From the NCBI RefSeq assembly GCF_013201895.1, contig NZ_CP053841.1, forward strand, positions 1,364,001 through 1,428,000: DNA of 64,000 nucleotides. The letters are read 5' to 3'. The notes under the pieces are model-generated. The model made no database searches and was not told the origin of the DNA. It saw only the letters and a list, made by a program, of their open reading frames with translations. This document shows positions 17,287 through 26,656 of this stretch, one piece after another. Source of the stretch: Campylobacter blaseri (GTDB lineage Bacteria; Campylobacterota; Campylobacteria; Campylobacterales; Campylobacteraceae). The position numbers and the translations under genes are program-made. Each line of letters opens with the position of its first letter. The first letter of the stretch is position 1.

Positions 17287-18552
17287 ATGTTTAATAAACT
17301 TATATTTTGGTTGAAAAAACCTAGTAACACACTATGGGTTCTACCTACTTTTGGTGTTATTTTAGCACTTAGTTTTAATCTTTTTGCACTCTTAGGAACA
17401 ATATATTTAAAACCTAATATACTTCCAAATATCGAATCAAAAACAATAGATGATTTACTAAATATCATAGCTTCAAGTCTTCTTGCAGTTAGTACATTTT
17501 CTTTATCTATTATGGTTTCAGCCTTTGCATCAGCTTCAAGCAACAGCTCCCCACGTGCAACCGAGCTTGTTATGGCTGATGATAATACTAGACTTGCAAT
17601 TTCAAGTTTCATATCTGCTTTTGTATATGCCATAATTGCTAAAATTGGACTCAACACTGGATACTATGAACAAAATGGTAGGTTTATACTTTTTATAAGT
17701 ATTTTATTTGTTATATTTTATATCATTTTAATGCTAATTCGCTGGATACATACACTATCAAAGCTTGGAAGACTTGATAATACTTTAAATAAAATCTACA
17801 ATGCAACGGAAAAATCGCTTAAACTATATAAAGAAGCTCATAATTTTGGAGCATGCTGGAAGGAAGATGAAAACATAGAGCCAAATTTAGTGTTAAAATC
17901 TATAAAAACAGGCTATATCTCCTATATAAATTTAAATGAATTACAAAATATAGCGGACAAATTTAAACTAAATATCAGTATTCTTGCTAGGCAAGGAGAC
18001 TATATAGCTAAAAACAAAAACTTATTAAAAATCTATTTTGAAGATGGAAGTAGTAATATAGACAGCACGGTAGTGGATGATATCTTAAACACCTTTATCG
18101 TTGATATTCAAAGAAGCTATCATCAAGACTCTAGATTTGGATTTATGGTTCTAAGCGAGGTTGCACAAAAAGCTCTTTCGCCAGGGATAAATGACCAAGG
18201 AACTGCGATAAGTGTTCTTATATTGATATCAAAACTGCTACTAAATGATGATTTTAAAGAAAACGAAGAAAAGAAAAATTTATATAATAGATTGTCTTTA
18301 ATATCTTTTGATGAGGCTGAGTTTATATATTGCAGTGTAGATGCGATTTCTAGAGATGGAGCTAATAATATAGAATTATCAAAATTTGTTCAAAATATAC
18401 TATATGAAATCTATGAAAACTCATCAAATGCAAACATTAAAAAAGGAGCTAAAAAGCAAGCTAAAATATCTCTGCAAAGAGCTTTGGTAGCACTAAGCTA
18501 CAATGAAGACAAAAAATACTTACAAAGTATATATGATAAAAATTTCGTATAA
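17287..18552 (+). CDS. DUF2254 predicted membrane protein
   Basis: A 421-residue protein with four membrane spans in the first 160 residues (WVLPTFGVILALSFNLFAL; LLNIIASSLLAVSTFSLSIMV; FISAFVYAIIAKIGL; FILFISILFVIFYIILMLI) and a cytoplasmic or periplasmic C-terminal domain. Segments such as STFSLSIMVSAFASASSNSSPR and KALSPGINDQGTAISVL are typical of DUF2254. Function of the family is not established. The ATG follows TTGGAG. It is a monocistronic plus-strand gene just upstream of a flavoprotein gene, with no evident link. Confidence 0.8.
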   Translation: MFNKLIFWLKKPSNTLWVLPTFGVILALSFNLFALLGTIYLKPNILPNIESKTIDDLLNIIASSLLAVSTFSLSIMVSAFASASSNSSPRATELVMADDNTRLAISSFISAFVYAIIAKIGLNTGYYEQNGRFILFISILFVIFYIILMLIRWIHTLSKLGRLDNTLNKIYNATEKSLKLYKEAHNFGACWKEDENIEPNLVLKSIKTGYISYINLNELQNIADKFKLNISILARQGDYIAKNKNLLKIYFEDGSSNIDSTVVDDILNTFIVDIQRSYHQDSRFGFMVLSEVAQKALSPGINDQGTAISVLILISKLLLNDDFKENEEKKNLYNRLSLISFDEAEFIYCSVDAISRDGANNIELSKFVQNILYEIYENSSNANIKKGAKKQAKISLQRALVALSYNEDKKYLQSIYDKNFV

Positions 18553-18610
18553 AGATAGATATAACCTAGCTAATAATTTATTCTAAATTTCAGATATAAA
18601 GGGAGCGTAA

Positions 18611-19843
18611 TTGGCAAAAAAGAAAATACTTATTATCGGCGGTGGAATGGCTGGAATGGTTGCAACCATATTGTTAGCAAAAGAAGGTTTAAAAGTTACT
18701 CTTTTTGAAAGAAACGATAAAATAGGTAAAAAAATCCTAGCAACTGGAAACGGAAGATGCAATCTTACAAATGCAAATATTAAACCCTCAAACTACCACT
18801 CCTCTACTAAAAATATTTTTCAAGATATATTTTGCCAATTTGATTTAGAAAAAACTTTAAATTTCTTAAATGATTTAGGGCTAGAGACCGTAAAGCTTGA
18901 AAGTGGTAAAATTTACCCACAATCGATGCAAGCAATGAGCGTTGTTAAAGCATTACTTTTCTATGCAAATGAGCTTGGTGTAGAGATTATATATAACTCA
19001 AGAGTTAAAGAAATATTTCACAAAGATAAATTCTGCATAAAAGCAGATAAAAAGAGTTTTTATGGCGAGTATTTAGTTATAACAACTGGTGGAAAAAGCT
19101 ATGCTAGCTCAGGCTCAAGCGGAGATGGTTATATTTTGGCTAAGAGCTTAGGCCACAGCATAACTCAGCAAATGCCTTCTATCGTTCAACTAGTAACAGA
19201 CAATCCATACAATAAAAGCCTAAAAGGGTTAAGAGTGGATGTAGAGGCAAAACTTATAAATCAAAAAAGTGGCAACTTGATTCGCAAAGAGTATGGTGAG
19301 ATTTTATTTACCGATTATGGTATTTCTGGCCCTGTCACACTTCAGCTATCAACCATGGTTGCACCTCTTTTAAAAAATGGTACTATACTTGATGTTTCTG
19401 TGAATTTTTTTCCAAATTTTTCTTTTGATAATCTAGATGAAGTATTAATAAAAAGGCTTACAAAATTTCCACTTCGAACAATCGAAGAAAGCTTAAATGG
19501 GTTTATAAATCAAAGACTAATTATACCTTTATTAAAGTATGCGGATGTGGAACATTTAAAAAAAGCAGGCAATATTACAAAACAAGAAAGAGCTAGGTTA
19601 ATTAGTGCTTTTAAAAACTATACTTTTAGTGTGAAAGATACTTACACATGGGATCAAGCACAAGTTACAAAAGGCGGTGTTAGTTGTAATGAAATTTATG
19701 AAAATACTTTGGAGTCAAAGCTTATAAAAAATCTCTATTTTGCCGGAGAAATTTTGGATATAGATGGAGATTGTGGTGGGTATAATTTACAATGGGCTAT
19801 TAGCAGTGGTGCTGTTGTGGCTTATAGTATTTTAAACTCATAA
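18611..19843 (+). CDS. HI0933-family FAD-dependent oxidoreductase
   Basis: A 410-residue flavoprotein of the HI0933/BaiN family. It has the N-terminal dinucleotide-binding motif IIGGGMAGM, then KKILATGNGRCNLTN, TTGGKSYASSGSSGDGY, and a C-terminal FAD motif FAGEILDIDGDCGGYNLQWA. Cytoplasmic; the physiological substrate of the family is uncertain. The start is a TTG at 18611 following GGGAGCG at good distance; this keeps the whole nucleotide-binding fold. Length is normal. Confidence 0.88.
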   Translation: MAKKKILIIGGGMAGMVATILLAKEGLKVTLFERNDKIGKKILATGNGRCNLTNANIKPSNYHSSTKNIFQDIFCQFDLEKTLNFLNDLGLETVKLESGKIYPQSMQAMSVVKALLFYANELGVEIIYNSRVKEIFHKDKFCIKADKKSFYGEYLVITTGGKSYASSGSSGDGYILAKSLGHSITQQMPSIVQLVTDNPYNKSLKGLRVDVEAKLINQKSGNLIRKEYGEILFTDYGISGPVTLQLSTMVAPLLKNGTILDVSVNFFPNFSFDNLDEVLIKRLTKFPLRTIEESLNGFINQRLIIPLLKYADVEHLKKAGNITKQERARLISAFKNYTFSVKDTYTWDQAQVTKGGVSCNEIYENTLESKLIKNLYFAGEILDIDGDCGGYNLQWAISSGAVVAYSILNS

Positions 19844-19897
19844 TTGCTAAATTTGCTATTGTAAATTTGAGATTTTATATTTTTGTCTATGTTGTTT

Positions 19898-20077
19898 TTA
19901 AATAAAACTGTCACCTATTAAATTAAAATTTAAAACACTACAAAGCACTAAAATTAGCTCTTCTGAGCTATATAAATTATCATAATGGCCTTTGTATAAA
20001 AACTCACCTAAGCTTTTTGCCAAAAGTAAAACTTTAATACTCTTTTGAAAATTTTCTTTATTAAATATTTTATACAC
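19898..20077 (-). CDS. Short hypothetical ORF or gene remnant
   Basis: An open frame of 59 codons from a GTG at 20077. The product contains KSIKVLLLAKSLGEFLYKGHYDNLYSSEELILVLCSVLNF in separated helical segments, with protein-like composition rather than random AT-rich translation. There is no convincing ribosome-binding site, so it may be the 5' remnant of a longer gene. The rest of the 280-bp gap between the flavoprotein and thioredoxin-like genes shows nothing else. Confidence 0.35.
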   Translation of the reverse strand: MYKIFNKENFQKSIKVLLLAKSLGEFLYKGHYDNLYSSEELILVLCSVLNFNLIGDSFI

Positions 20078-20123
20078 ATATATTGTATTTTAAAATTCAA
20101 TATATTAAATTTATAGTTTTCAT

Positions 20124-20747
20124 TTATCTATCTTTTTGTCTTATTTCTATACCATTATCAATATAAAATTCTTTTAAAGCTTGATAGACTTCACCGTTTT
20201 TTCTATTTTTATTTTTCCATTTTTTCTTTAACATAAAATCCATAGTTGTTAAAAATTGTTTTGTTGGCATATATCCAGGAACTATTATAATAGCTTTTCC
20301 AACCTTATCTGTAAAGATTAAAGTTGGAGTTGCTTTAATACCATATATATCTATAATTGTTTTGGTATCTACATCTACAAAATCACCTTCATGAAATTGT
20401 TTATGTCTTAAGTTTTCATAAGAGTTAAAATAATATGAAGAAAAAATATTTTTTAATTTTTCTTGCAAATCTTTACTATTTGCTATATCTTTTTTTAGCA
20501 TATTTGAATATGGGTCTAAATTTGCGCCAAAAATTAAAATCATTTGTTTGTCATTTGGATCAATTTTTGCAACATCCTTAAATGTTTGATTTATAATATC
20601 ATCATAACTATTTGATATTTCATCATTATCTAGATTTGAAGTAAAGATATTTTGGATTTTACTTTCACTATTAGCGCCACTAGTTTCTGTTAATAACATT
20701 ACTACTAAAAACATAGGAGCTAATATTAATAAAAAAATTTTAATCAT
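20124..20747 (-). CDS. Exported thioredoxin-fold protein lacking active-site cysteines
   Basis: A 207-residue protein with an N-terminal membrane segment or signal (IFLLILAPMFLVVMLL). The SoxW/thioredoxin-like fold is shown by MILIFGANLDPYSNMLKKDI and the cis-Pro loop KATPTLIFTD. In relatives the first segment reads with CPYC; here it is DPYS, so both redox cysteines are replaced, and no cysteine remains anywhere in the protein. It cannot act as a thiol oxidoreductase. It follows a dodecahaem cytochrome gene, separated by a perfect 30-nt palindrome, so it may be a haem-protein chaperone or structural partner. Family placement likely, function unknown. Confidence 0.7.
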   Translation of the reverse strand: MIKIFLLILAPMFLVVMLLTETSGANSESKIQNIFTSNLDNDEISNSYDDIINQTFKDVAKIDPNDKQMILIFGANLDPYSNMLKKDIANSKDLQEKLKNIFSSYYFNSYENLRHKQFHEGDFVDVDTKTIIDIYGIKATPTLIFTDKVGKAIIIVPGYMPTKQFLTTMDFMLKKKWKNKNRKNGEVYQALKEFYIDNGIEIRQKDR

Positions 20748-20787
20748 TCTTTTCCTTTAAATTTTAAACTTATCTTATAGTCTATAG

Positions 20788-20817
20788 CCAAAAGAAGAAA
20801 ATATTTTCTTCTTTTGG
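20788..20817. repeat. Perfect 15-bp inverted repeat between cytochrome and thioredoxin-like genes
   Basis: A perfect palindrome with arms CCAAAAGAAGAAAAT, 7 nt after the cytochrome stop on the minus strand. It is not followed by a T-run, so it more likely protects the 3' end of the cytochrome mRNA or partly attenuates the downstream gene than acts as a complete terminator. Confidence 0.5.
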
Positions 20818-20824
20818 ATCTATT

Positions 20825-23194
20825 TTACTTTACTGTGTTCTTGATTATATCATTCATCTTTTCAATATGCTCTTGTGCATTTAATTTTTTATCTGAGTTT
20901 AACCTATCCCATAGTTTTTTATTATCCATGTTTTGATGACAACCAACACACAACCCAACCTTCTCCATAGTATCTCTCATACTTTGGTCAAGAGGCCTAG
21001 AAGATGGCCAATGAGTACCAACTGTTTGAAGTTGTTTTCCATCCCTGGTAACAACTTGTGACCAATCATAATCCATACCAGGAATAGCTTTCATCTGAAC
21101 TTTTTTATTAGATGGTACAAATTCACCTGTTCTTAAATCTTGAATATCTATATAAATATCCTTATCTTGCTTAGTCATAAAATCACCATCATTAATTCCA
21201 TATCCCAAAGCTTTAGGATTAGTATGACAAGACTCACAAGTCCTAGCTTTTTTACCTGTTGTATGAGGTTGCGCTGGAGACATATCTGTTCCTGCAACTA
21301 AAGAGCCTTTTGGTCCATCTGGAACTCTAGCTTGTTTATTAAGAATTAACGTCTCACCATCTGGTCCAATTACTGTATAAGTAACTTGACAACCTGGTAT
21401 TATTGGGCTCACAAGCCCTTCGCCATTTATTCCTAGTATTGGATCTTCCCATCTAAGATAAGACCTAGTTTCGCTCGGTTTACCAAATAGCTTTTTACCT
21501 TTTGTTCCAAGAACTGATTCAGATGTTTCACCATTTTTAAAACTAGTAGAACCAGATGCTATCCAATCGGTAGCAGTTTTGCCATTGCTATAATCAACTT
21601 TAACATGACATCCATAACATTGTGGAGCCCAATCAGCATGACATGAATAACACTCGAGCTTATCCATATGTGATTGAACTTTATTCATTGCTATATCAGC
21701 ATCTAAAGATTTCCAAAAATCATGTTTTGCCTTATGTTTCAATAAAGGAACTTCAAGATCTTTTCCAGAAGCCAAATGAGCTATAACTTTATCTTCATTC
21801 TTGACTTTTATAACATTACCAAGAGGGTTGCCCCTTGCTGATAACAAATATCCATCTTGTTTATCATATACCGTTCCTTGGGTCATGAAATATGGCAATT
21901 CTTGAACTACACTTCTTTCCTCATTTGAAAGTTTAATATCAAATTTTTCTCCACGTCCAATTTTTAACTCCCATGGAAATTTATCATTTGTACCATGACA
22001 ATCAGAACACTCTATTTCTACCTGTCCCAATGTTGTACCAAACAACGTTCCATCTCCATGCATATCAACTGATGTATGACAATCTTGGCAAGTCATTCCG
22101 GCCTCAAAATGCAAGTCTTCTTTTAAGTGTTTATATCTTTTGCCATGATGCTTGGATTGAGAATCTCCATCTTCAGTTAATGGTGATCCATAAGGTTGCT
22201 CCATTAGACCAACATATGATACACCAATTCTCTTTCCTCTATTGTGACAACTATTACAGGTTTCTGGGTGGATTCCACTAAATTCTACACTTGAAGGAGT
22301 TTTTACTTTAGCCTCTCTTGAACTTTGGATCATATGAACTAATAAATGTCCGGGCTCTTTTTTGTCTATAGTAGGATCTTTTCCCTCATATAAACCCTCA
22401 TTACTATAAGGAATATGACAAGAAGAACATCCCATACCTCTCCAGTCACCTCTTCCTTTTCTACCTCTTACGCCTATATGGCATCTTTGACAATCAGATC
22501 TTTGATATGTTATAGAAGCCATATATCCAATTTCATCTTTATTTTTTCCAGTAAAATCTTGTGGACCTTCTGCTGGCAATGGTAGTTGTTTAAGTTCGGT
22601 TGGAAATTGGTCTGGATACTTATCAATCATTTTAACCATATAGTCCTTATATACCTTTGTTCCCCAAGCCGGCTCTTTTCCATCTTCATCTTTTACATCA
22701 TAATTTGCATATTTAACCTTTTTAGTTGGCTCACTTCCCCATGAATGTAAATTCCCCTGGATTTTACCAGCTTCAGTAGCCATTAATGATTTTTTAGTAT
22801 TTGCTATTGTATCTGAGTGACATATACCACAAGTTTTATCGACAACCCACATTGATCCAGGATCTCTAACAAATGTATCTAATCCTCCAGCATGATCCAC
22901 CGGTGCACCCTCATGGGCTGCTTTTGCAGTTCCTTTTTCAGGATTACCGCCATGACAAACAACACACCCTGCACTATCTCCAAGAGACTGGCCAATAGCT
23001 AAAATTTGCTGCATCATATCAGACTTATCATCCCTAATCGATTCAATGCCACTATGGCACTTAATACAGGAATCCCCGCCCTCAACAGCGACCATTGAGG
23101 CTTTACCTTTTCCATGATCATCTTGAGCAAAAGAGATAATTGGTATAGTGATTAAAAAAACAATTTGTGCTATTTTTAATACCAAATTTTTCAT
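20825..23194 (-). CDS. Periplasmic dodecahaem c-type cytochrome
   Basis: A 789-residue protein with a Sec signal peptide (LKIAQIVFLITIPIISFA, cleavage near residue 23) and twelve CxxCH haem sites: CIKCH, CVVCH, CGICH, CQRCH, CSSCH, CNSCH, CQDCH, CSDCH, CYSCH, CYGCH, CESCH and CVGCH. The set is spread along the whole chain, and no CX15CH or CxxCK site was seen, so it is not a MccA-type sulfite reductase or a NrfA nitrite reductase. Parts such as MGCSSCHIPYSNEG and GMTCQDCHTSVDMHGDG resemble octahaem tetrathionate/nitrite-reductase-like folds, but the substrate cannot be told by eye. It diverges from a two-component system that probably senses its substrate. A strong site (AGGAGGAGATCAAG) precedes the ATG. 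Confidence 0.9.
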   Translation of the reverse strand: MKNLVLKIAQIVFLITIPIISFAQDDHGKGKASMVAVEGGDSCIKCHSGIESIRDDKSDMMQQILAIGQSLGDSAGCVVCHGGNPEKGTAKAAHEGAPVDHAGGLDTFVRDPGSMWVVDKTCGICHSDTIANTKKSLMATEAGKIQGNLHSWGSEPTKKVKYANYDVKDEDGKEPAWGTKVYKDYMVKMIDKYPDQFPTELKQLPLPAEGPQDFTGKNKDEIGYMASITYQRSDCQRCHIGVRGRKGRGDWRGMGCSSCHIPYSNEGLYEGKDPTIDKKEPGHLLVHMIQSSREAKVKTPSSVEFSGIHPETCNSCHNRGKRIGVSYVGLMEQPYGSPLTEDGDSQSKHHGKRYKHLKEDLHFEAGMTCQDCHTSVDMHGDGTLFGTTLGQVEIECSDCHGTNDKFPWELKIGRGEKFDIKLSNEERSVVQELPYFMTQGTVYDKQDGYLLSARGNPLGNVIKVKNEDKVIAHLASGKDLEVPLLKHKAKHDFWKSLDADIAMNKVQSHMDKLECYSCHADWAPQCYGCHVKVDYSNGKTATDWIASGSTSFKNGETSESVLGTKGKKLFGKPSETRSYLRWEDPILGINGEGLVSPIIPGCQVTYTVIGPDGETLILNKQARVPDGPKGSLVAGTDMSPAQPHTTGKKARTCESCHTNPKALGYGINDGDFMTKQDKDIYIDIQDLRTGEFVPSNKKVQMKAIPGMDYDWSQVVTRDGKQLQTVGTHWPSSRPLDQSMRDTMEKVGLCVGCHQNMDNKKLWDRLNSDKKLNAQEHIEKMNDIIKNTVK

Positions 23195-23361
23195 CTTGAT
23201 CTCCTCCTTTTAGTTATATAAGATCTATCACTTAAAATAATAACAAACAAAAGTGCCTATAAAGTGCTTAATGGAATTTAAATGAATATATAATTAATTT
23301 TAATTGCAAATTTACTTTATATCAAAATTTAATGGTATAATTTTTCATAAAAGGGTGTATT
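23195..23361. promoter_or_regulatory. Divergent control region cytochrome / two-component system
   Basis: A 167-bp gap between the divergent dodecahaem cytochrome and response-regulator genes; both promoters must lie here. It is AT-rich; no operator repeat was clear enough to define. Confidence 0.4.
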
Positions 23362-24012
23362 ATGAAAATACTTTTACTAGAAGATGATGATTTTATTTGC
23401 GAACAGGTAAAAAACTATTTTGAACTAAATGGTCACCGTGTGGACTTTTATAATGATGGTCAAACACTGCTTGATAATGCTGATTTAACCATATATGATA
23501 TATTTTTACTAGATATCAACACACCTATAAAAAATGGCATAGAAACTCTAAAACAGATAAGAAAAACAAGCGACACGCCAGCCATTTATCTAACTGCTAT
23601 GAATGATTTAGAAAATGTAAAAGAGGGTTATAGTGCAGGCTGTAATGATTATGTTAGAAAACCCTTTATGTTTGAGGAACTAGAACTTAGGATAAACAAA
23701 CTTATGCACAAAGATAGTGCAAAGATTATGGATATTACAAATAACTATTCATTTGATTTAAACTCAATGCAACTGTATTATAAAGAAGAGATTGTTGAGC
23801 TAAATTCTCAAGAAAAAGAGCTACTTTATCTACTTGTAAAAAATATAGGCACAGCAATGAGCCCAGAAGTTATAATAAACTATGTATGGGAAGGTAAGGA
23901 TATTTGCGATAATACATTAAGAACTAAGATTAAAAAATTAAGAGAAAAATTAAGGGAAAATTTTATAATTAATGTTAGAAATATAGGCTACAAGATAGAA
24001 AAATATGCCTGA
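23362..24012 (+). CDS. OmpR-family response regulator
   Basis: A 216-residue regulator. Receiver domain (1-115): acidic pocket EDDD, phosphoacceptor Asp51 in LLDINTP, Thr in YLTAMND, Lys in YVRKPF. Winged-helix DNA-binding domain (about 125-216) with ELNSQEKELLYLLVKN and CDNTLRTKIKKLREKL. It overlaps the histidine kinase gene by 8 nt and diverges from the cytochrome operon, the likely target. The arrangement matches Campylobacter systems that switch on periplasmic reductases in response to electron acceptors; the signal is inferred. Confidence 0.93.
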   Translation: MKILLLEDDDFICEQVKNYFELNGHRVDFYNDGQTLLDNADLTIYDIFLLDINTPIKNGIETLKQIRKTSDTPAIYLTAMNDLENVKEGYSAGCNDYVRKPFMFEELELRINKLMHKDSAKIMDITNNYSFDLNSMQLYYKEEIVELNSQEKELLYLLVKNIGTAMSPEVIINYVWEGKDICDNTLRTKIKKLREKLRENFIINVRNIGYKIEKYA

Positions 24013-25798
24013 AATAGAAAAATTATCAAAAGAGCATAAGAAATTTGGATTTAAGCTATTTTTATCCTATATAACTTTTACAATACTACTTATAATCTCC
24101 ATTACCATTATACATATACATCTCTCAAATGACTTAAATTTGCGTGATTTTGAAAGAGAAGCTGCTTTGCAAAGTAGTGAAAAGAAAAAAGAGTTTGATA
24201 CTTTTTTCAAGAAAAAGGCTGACTCTGTTTTAGCAATTGCCAAAAATGAGTATTTTTTAAATTTCATAGAAGATAACTCGTATGAATACTACATAGACCT
24301 GCTTTTGCTAACTATAATGGATGCAAACAAAGACTATATGCAGTTAAGATTTCTTGATAAAAATGGTGTTGAAAAAATACGATTTGAAAGAGATAATCAA
24401 TATGATGAGCCATATAAAAATCTAAATTTACAAGACAAATCAAACCGCTACTATTTTACAAGCTCAAAAGATATCCCAAACCATGCTGTTTGGTTTTCTC
24501 CAATTGATTTAAACATAGAGCATGGCAAGATTGAAAAGCCAAACAAAGCAGTTGCTAGAGTTGCAACTCCTATCTACATAAAAGCTAAATTTCAAGGAAT
24601 TTTGATAATAAATATATTTATCCAAGACCTCTTAGAGAGCATAACAAAATCTACAATTTATGATATGTATATAACTGACATGAACGGATACTACATAAAG
24701 CACAAAAACAAAGAGCACGACTGGTCTTTTTATGACTCAAAACATAGACTTGAAGATGATTTAACAACTAAAATGGTTGAAAATATAAATAAAAACAAGC
24801 AAAAAGCTAAAGTGCTTAGCGACACAATCTACATACAGCCTCTAAATTTAGGAAAACAAAAGCTAAATCTGCTTCTTATAAAAAGTGAAAAATCAAAACA
24901 AGAGCTAACAGATAATAACAATAAAATGGTAGTAGCAATTTTGATATTTTCCTTTTTTATGTCAATCATCTTTAGTATGATTTTTTCAAGCCCTTTAAAA
25001 AAGATGTATGAAATAGTCGTTTTACAAGCACAAAAACTAAGGGAACTAGCTATAAATTTAGACAAAAAAGTGCAGATAGAGAGTCTAAAAAACGCAAAAA
25101 AAGATAGACTTTTACAGCATCAAAACAAATTAGTTGAACTAGGCGATATGATAGGAAATATAGCCCACCAATGGAGGCATCCAATTACAAGACTCTCTCT
25201 AACTTTGCAAAATTTAAAGGAATTTCAAGCAAAGGGAAAACTAAAAGATGAACTTTTAGAAAAGTCCTTAGATACATCTATGCACCAGATTGAATTTATG
25301 TCAAATACCATTGATAACTTTAAAGATTTTTACAGAAGTGATACTGTTAAAAAAGAGTTTTTTGTGCAAAATGCAATTGATTCTATTTTAAAAATAATAG
25401 GACCAACTCTAAAACATAACAACATTAAAATAAACATTTATGACAAACAGCATACTTCCATTTATGGTAACAAAAATGAGTTTTCCCAAGTTTTGATGAA
25501 TCTAATAGTAAATTCCAAAGATGCCTTTGTAGACAAACAGATAAAATCACCAAATATAGATATAAATATAGAAAAAATAAACACCCAAATTCAAATTCAA
25601 ATCTCAGATAACGCAGGCGGTATAGATGAAAAAATCATACCACATATATTTGATCCATATTTTACAACTAAAGAGAAAAAAGGCACTGGTATAGGGCTTT
25701 ACCTAGCTAAAGCAATTATAGAGGAGAAAATGCAGGGCAAAATTTTAGTCCAAAACCGACAAGATGGCGTTGCTTTTACCATTATTTTAAAGCAGTGA
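24005..25798 (+). CDS. Sensor histidine kinase with periplasmic Cache-type domain
   Basis: A 597-residue kinase. TM1 (about 18-38), periplasmic dCache-like sensor (about 45-300; MQLRFLDKNGVEKIRFERDN), TM2 (about 305-325), a helical linker, dimerisation/H-box with the phospho-acceptor His388 in IGNIAHQWRHPI, and the ATPase domain with N-box (LMNLIVNSKDAF), G1 box (DNAGGID) and GTGIGLYLAK. It is translationally coupled to the response regulator. The histidine box is of the HQWRxP type common in Campylobacterota. The likely ligand is a small periplasmic molecule related to the dodecahaem cytochrome. Confidence 0.93.
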   Translation: MPEIEKLSKEHKKFGFKLFLSYITFTILLIISITIIHIHLSNDLNLRDFEREAALQSSEKKKEFDTFFKKKADSVLAIAKNEYFLNFIEDNSYEYYIDLLLLTIMDANKDYMQLRFLDKNGVEKIRFERDNQYDEPYKNLNLQDKSNRYYFTSSKDIPNHAVWFSPIDLNIEHGKIEKPNKAVARVATPIYIKAKFQGILIINIFIQDLLESITKSTIYDMYITDMNGYYIKHKNKEHDWSFYDSKHRLEDDLTTKMVENINKNKQKAKVLSDTIYIQPLNLGKQKLNLLLIKSEKSKQELTDNNNKMVVAILIFSFFMSIIFSMIFSSPLKKMYEIVVLQAQKLRELAINLDKKVQIESLKNAKKDRLLQHQNKLVELGDMIGNIAHQWRHPITRLSLTLQNLKEFQAKGKLKDELLEKSLDTSMHQIEFMSNTIDNFKDFYRSDTVKKEFFVQNAIDSILKIIGPTLKHNNIKINIYDKQHTSIYGNKNEFSQVLMNLIVNSKDAFVDKQIKSPNIDINIEKINTQIQIQISDNAGGIDEKIIPHIFDPYFTTKEKKGTGIGLYLAKAIIEEKMQGKILVQNRQDGVAFTIILKQ

Positions 25799-26006
25799 AT
25801 TTGTAAATAAACCTGACATATTTAAATAACAAGACCTATTTATATAAATTTATTATCAAAATACTTTATAATTGATTTGCGAACTTTTTTAATGATTTTA
25901 GATACTTTGGCTTATCTTAAAACTTCTTTTATTAAAAATAAAAAGATTAAATTTGTTTAAAAACTACCAATTGAAAGTTATATATTGACCCGACTTTTTC
26001 TACCTA

Positions 26007-26126
26007 GTCATCCTGAGGGTTTACCCGAAGGATCTAGTTTTAAGTTAATACTTGTTTTTTGTTTAAATTTATAAAATAATTAAATTAAAAAAATTATGAG
26101 ATTCTTTGCTTCGCTCTGAATGACAG
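26007..26126. repeat. Intergenic repeat-like element
   Basis: Within the 468-bp gap after the kinase gene lies a sequence unlike the surrounding AT-rich spacer: TCATCCTGAGGGTTTACCC, then GAAGGATCT, and 70 bp later GAGATTCTTTGCTTCGCTC followed by TGAATGACA. The outer parts form an imperfect inverted repeat (TCATCCTGAG...GATCT with GAGATTC...GAATGACA). This pattern resembles a family of dispersed non-coding repeats that recur between genes in many bacterial genomes. Only one copy is in the window. Confidence 0.5.
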
Positions 26127-26267
26127 TAAGAGCCTATGAATGACTAAAAAATACTATGAATGAAAAAGTAGATATTCTAAAGGATTGAAACCATAACATC
26201 TGCTTTTTTGTCTTTTGCAATATATCTGATTTATATTGATCCGAACTAATTGGTATGAATTTTCACA

Positions 26268-26468
26268 GTGGAAAATAACTCTAAATTTGAGATATTTATA
26301 GGAACTGCTCATCTAAGAGGAAAAGAGCTTAAAAACTTAACTACTTTAGACTTAGGCATAGAAGTTGCATTTGCAAAAAATATGAAATTTAGTTTATCAT
26401 ATGAAGAAGCCTATAATAGTGATTCAAAATCAAATGGTGTAGATGCTAAATTTTCTATATCGTTTTAA
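26268..26468 (+). pseudogene. Autotransporter beta-barrel C-terminal remnant
   Basis: A 66-codon open frame from GTG. The product (FEIFIGTAHLRGKEL, then LDLGIEVAFAKNMKFSLSYEEAYN, ending KFSISF) shows alternating hydrophobic strands and a terminal aromatic residue, as in the last strands of autotransporter barrels. Passenger and most of the barrel are missing, so it is taken as the tail of a deleted gene. It sits just after the repeat-like element and before the restriction-modification operon, a plausible rearrangement boundary. The 188 bp after it hold nothing recognisable. Confidence 0.45.
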
Positions 26469-26656
26469 CAACCTACCCTAGCTCCTTATTTGAATGTTTG
26501 AAAAATAAAAAATATAATGTATAAATTTAATCTAATACATAGACAATTTCTTTAAAATTTTCATTATATGATAATGCTTTCTATAAAACAAATCTAACAA
26601 AAATATCTCATTGGGGGTTACACAAGTGCACCTTTTTTTATTATAAAATACCAAAA

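Noticed and set aside
20825-23194. Cytochrome read as octahaem sulfite reductase MccA or nitrite reductase NrfA
   Set aside because: Twelve ordinary CxxCH sites are present and neither the CX15CH site of MccA nor the CxxCK site of NrfA was seen.
26183-26191. GATTGAAAC, the end of many Campylobacter CRISPR repeats
   Set aside because: It occurs once with no spaced copies and no cas gene in the window.
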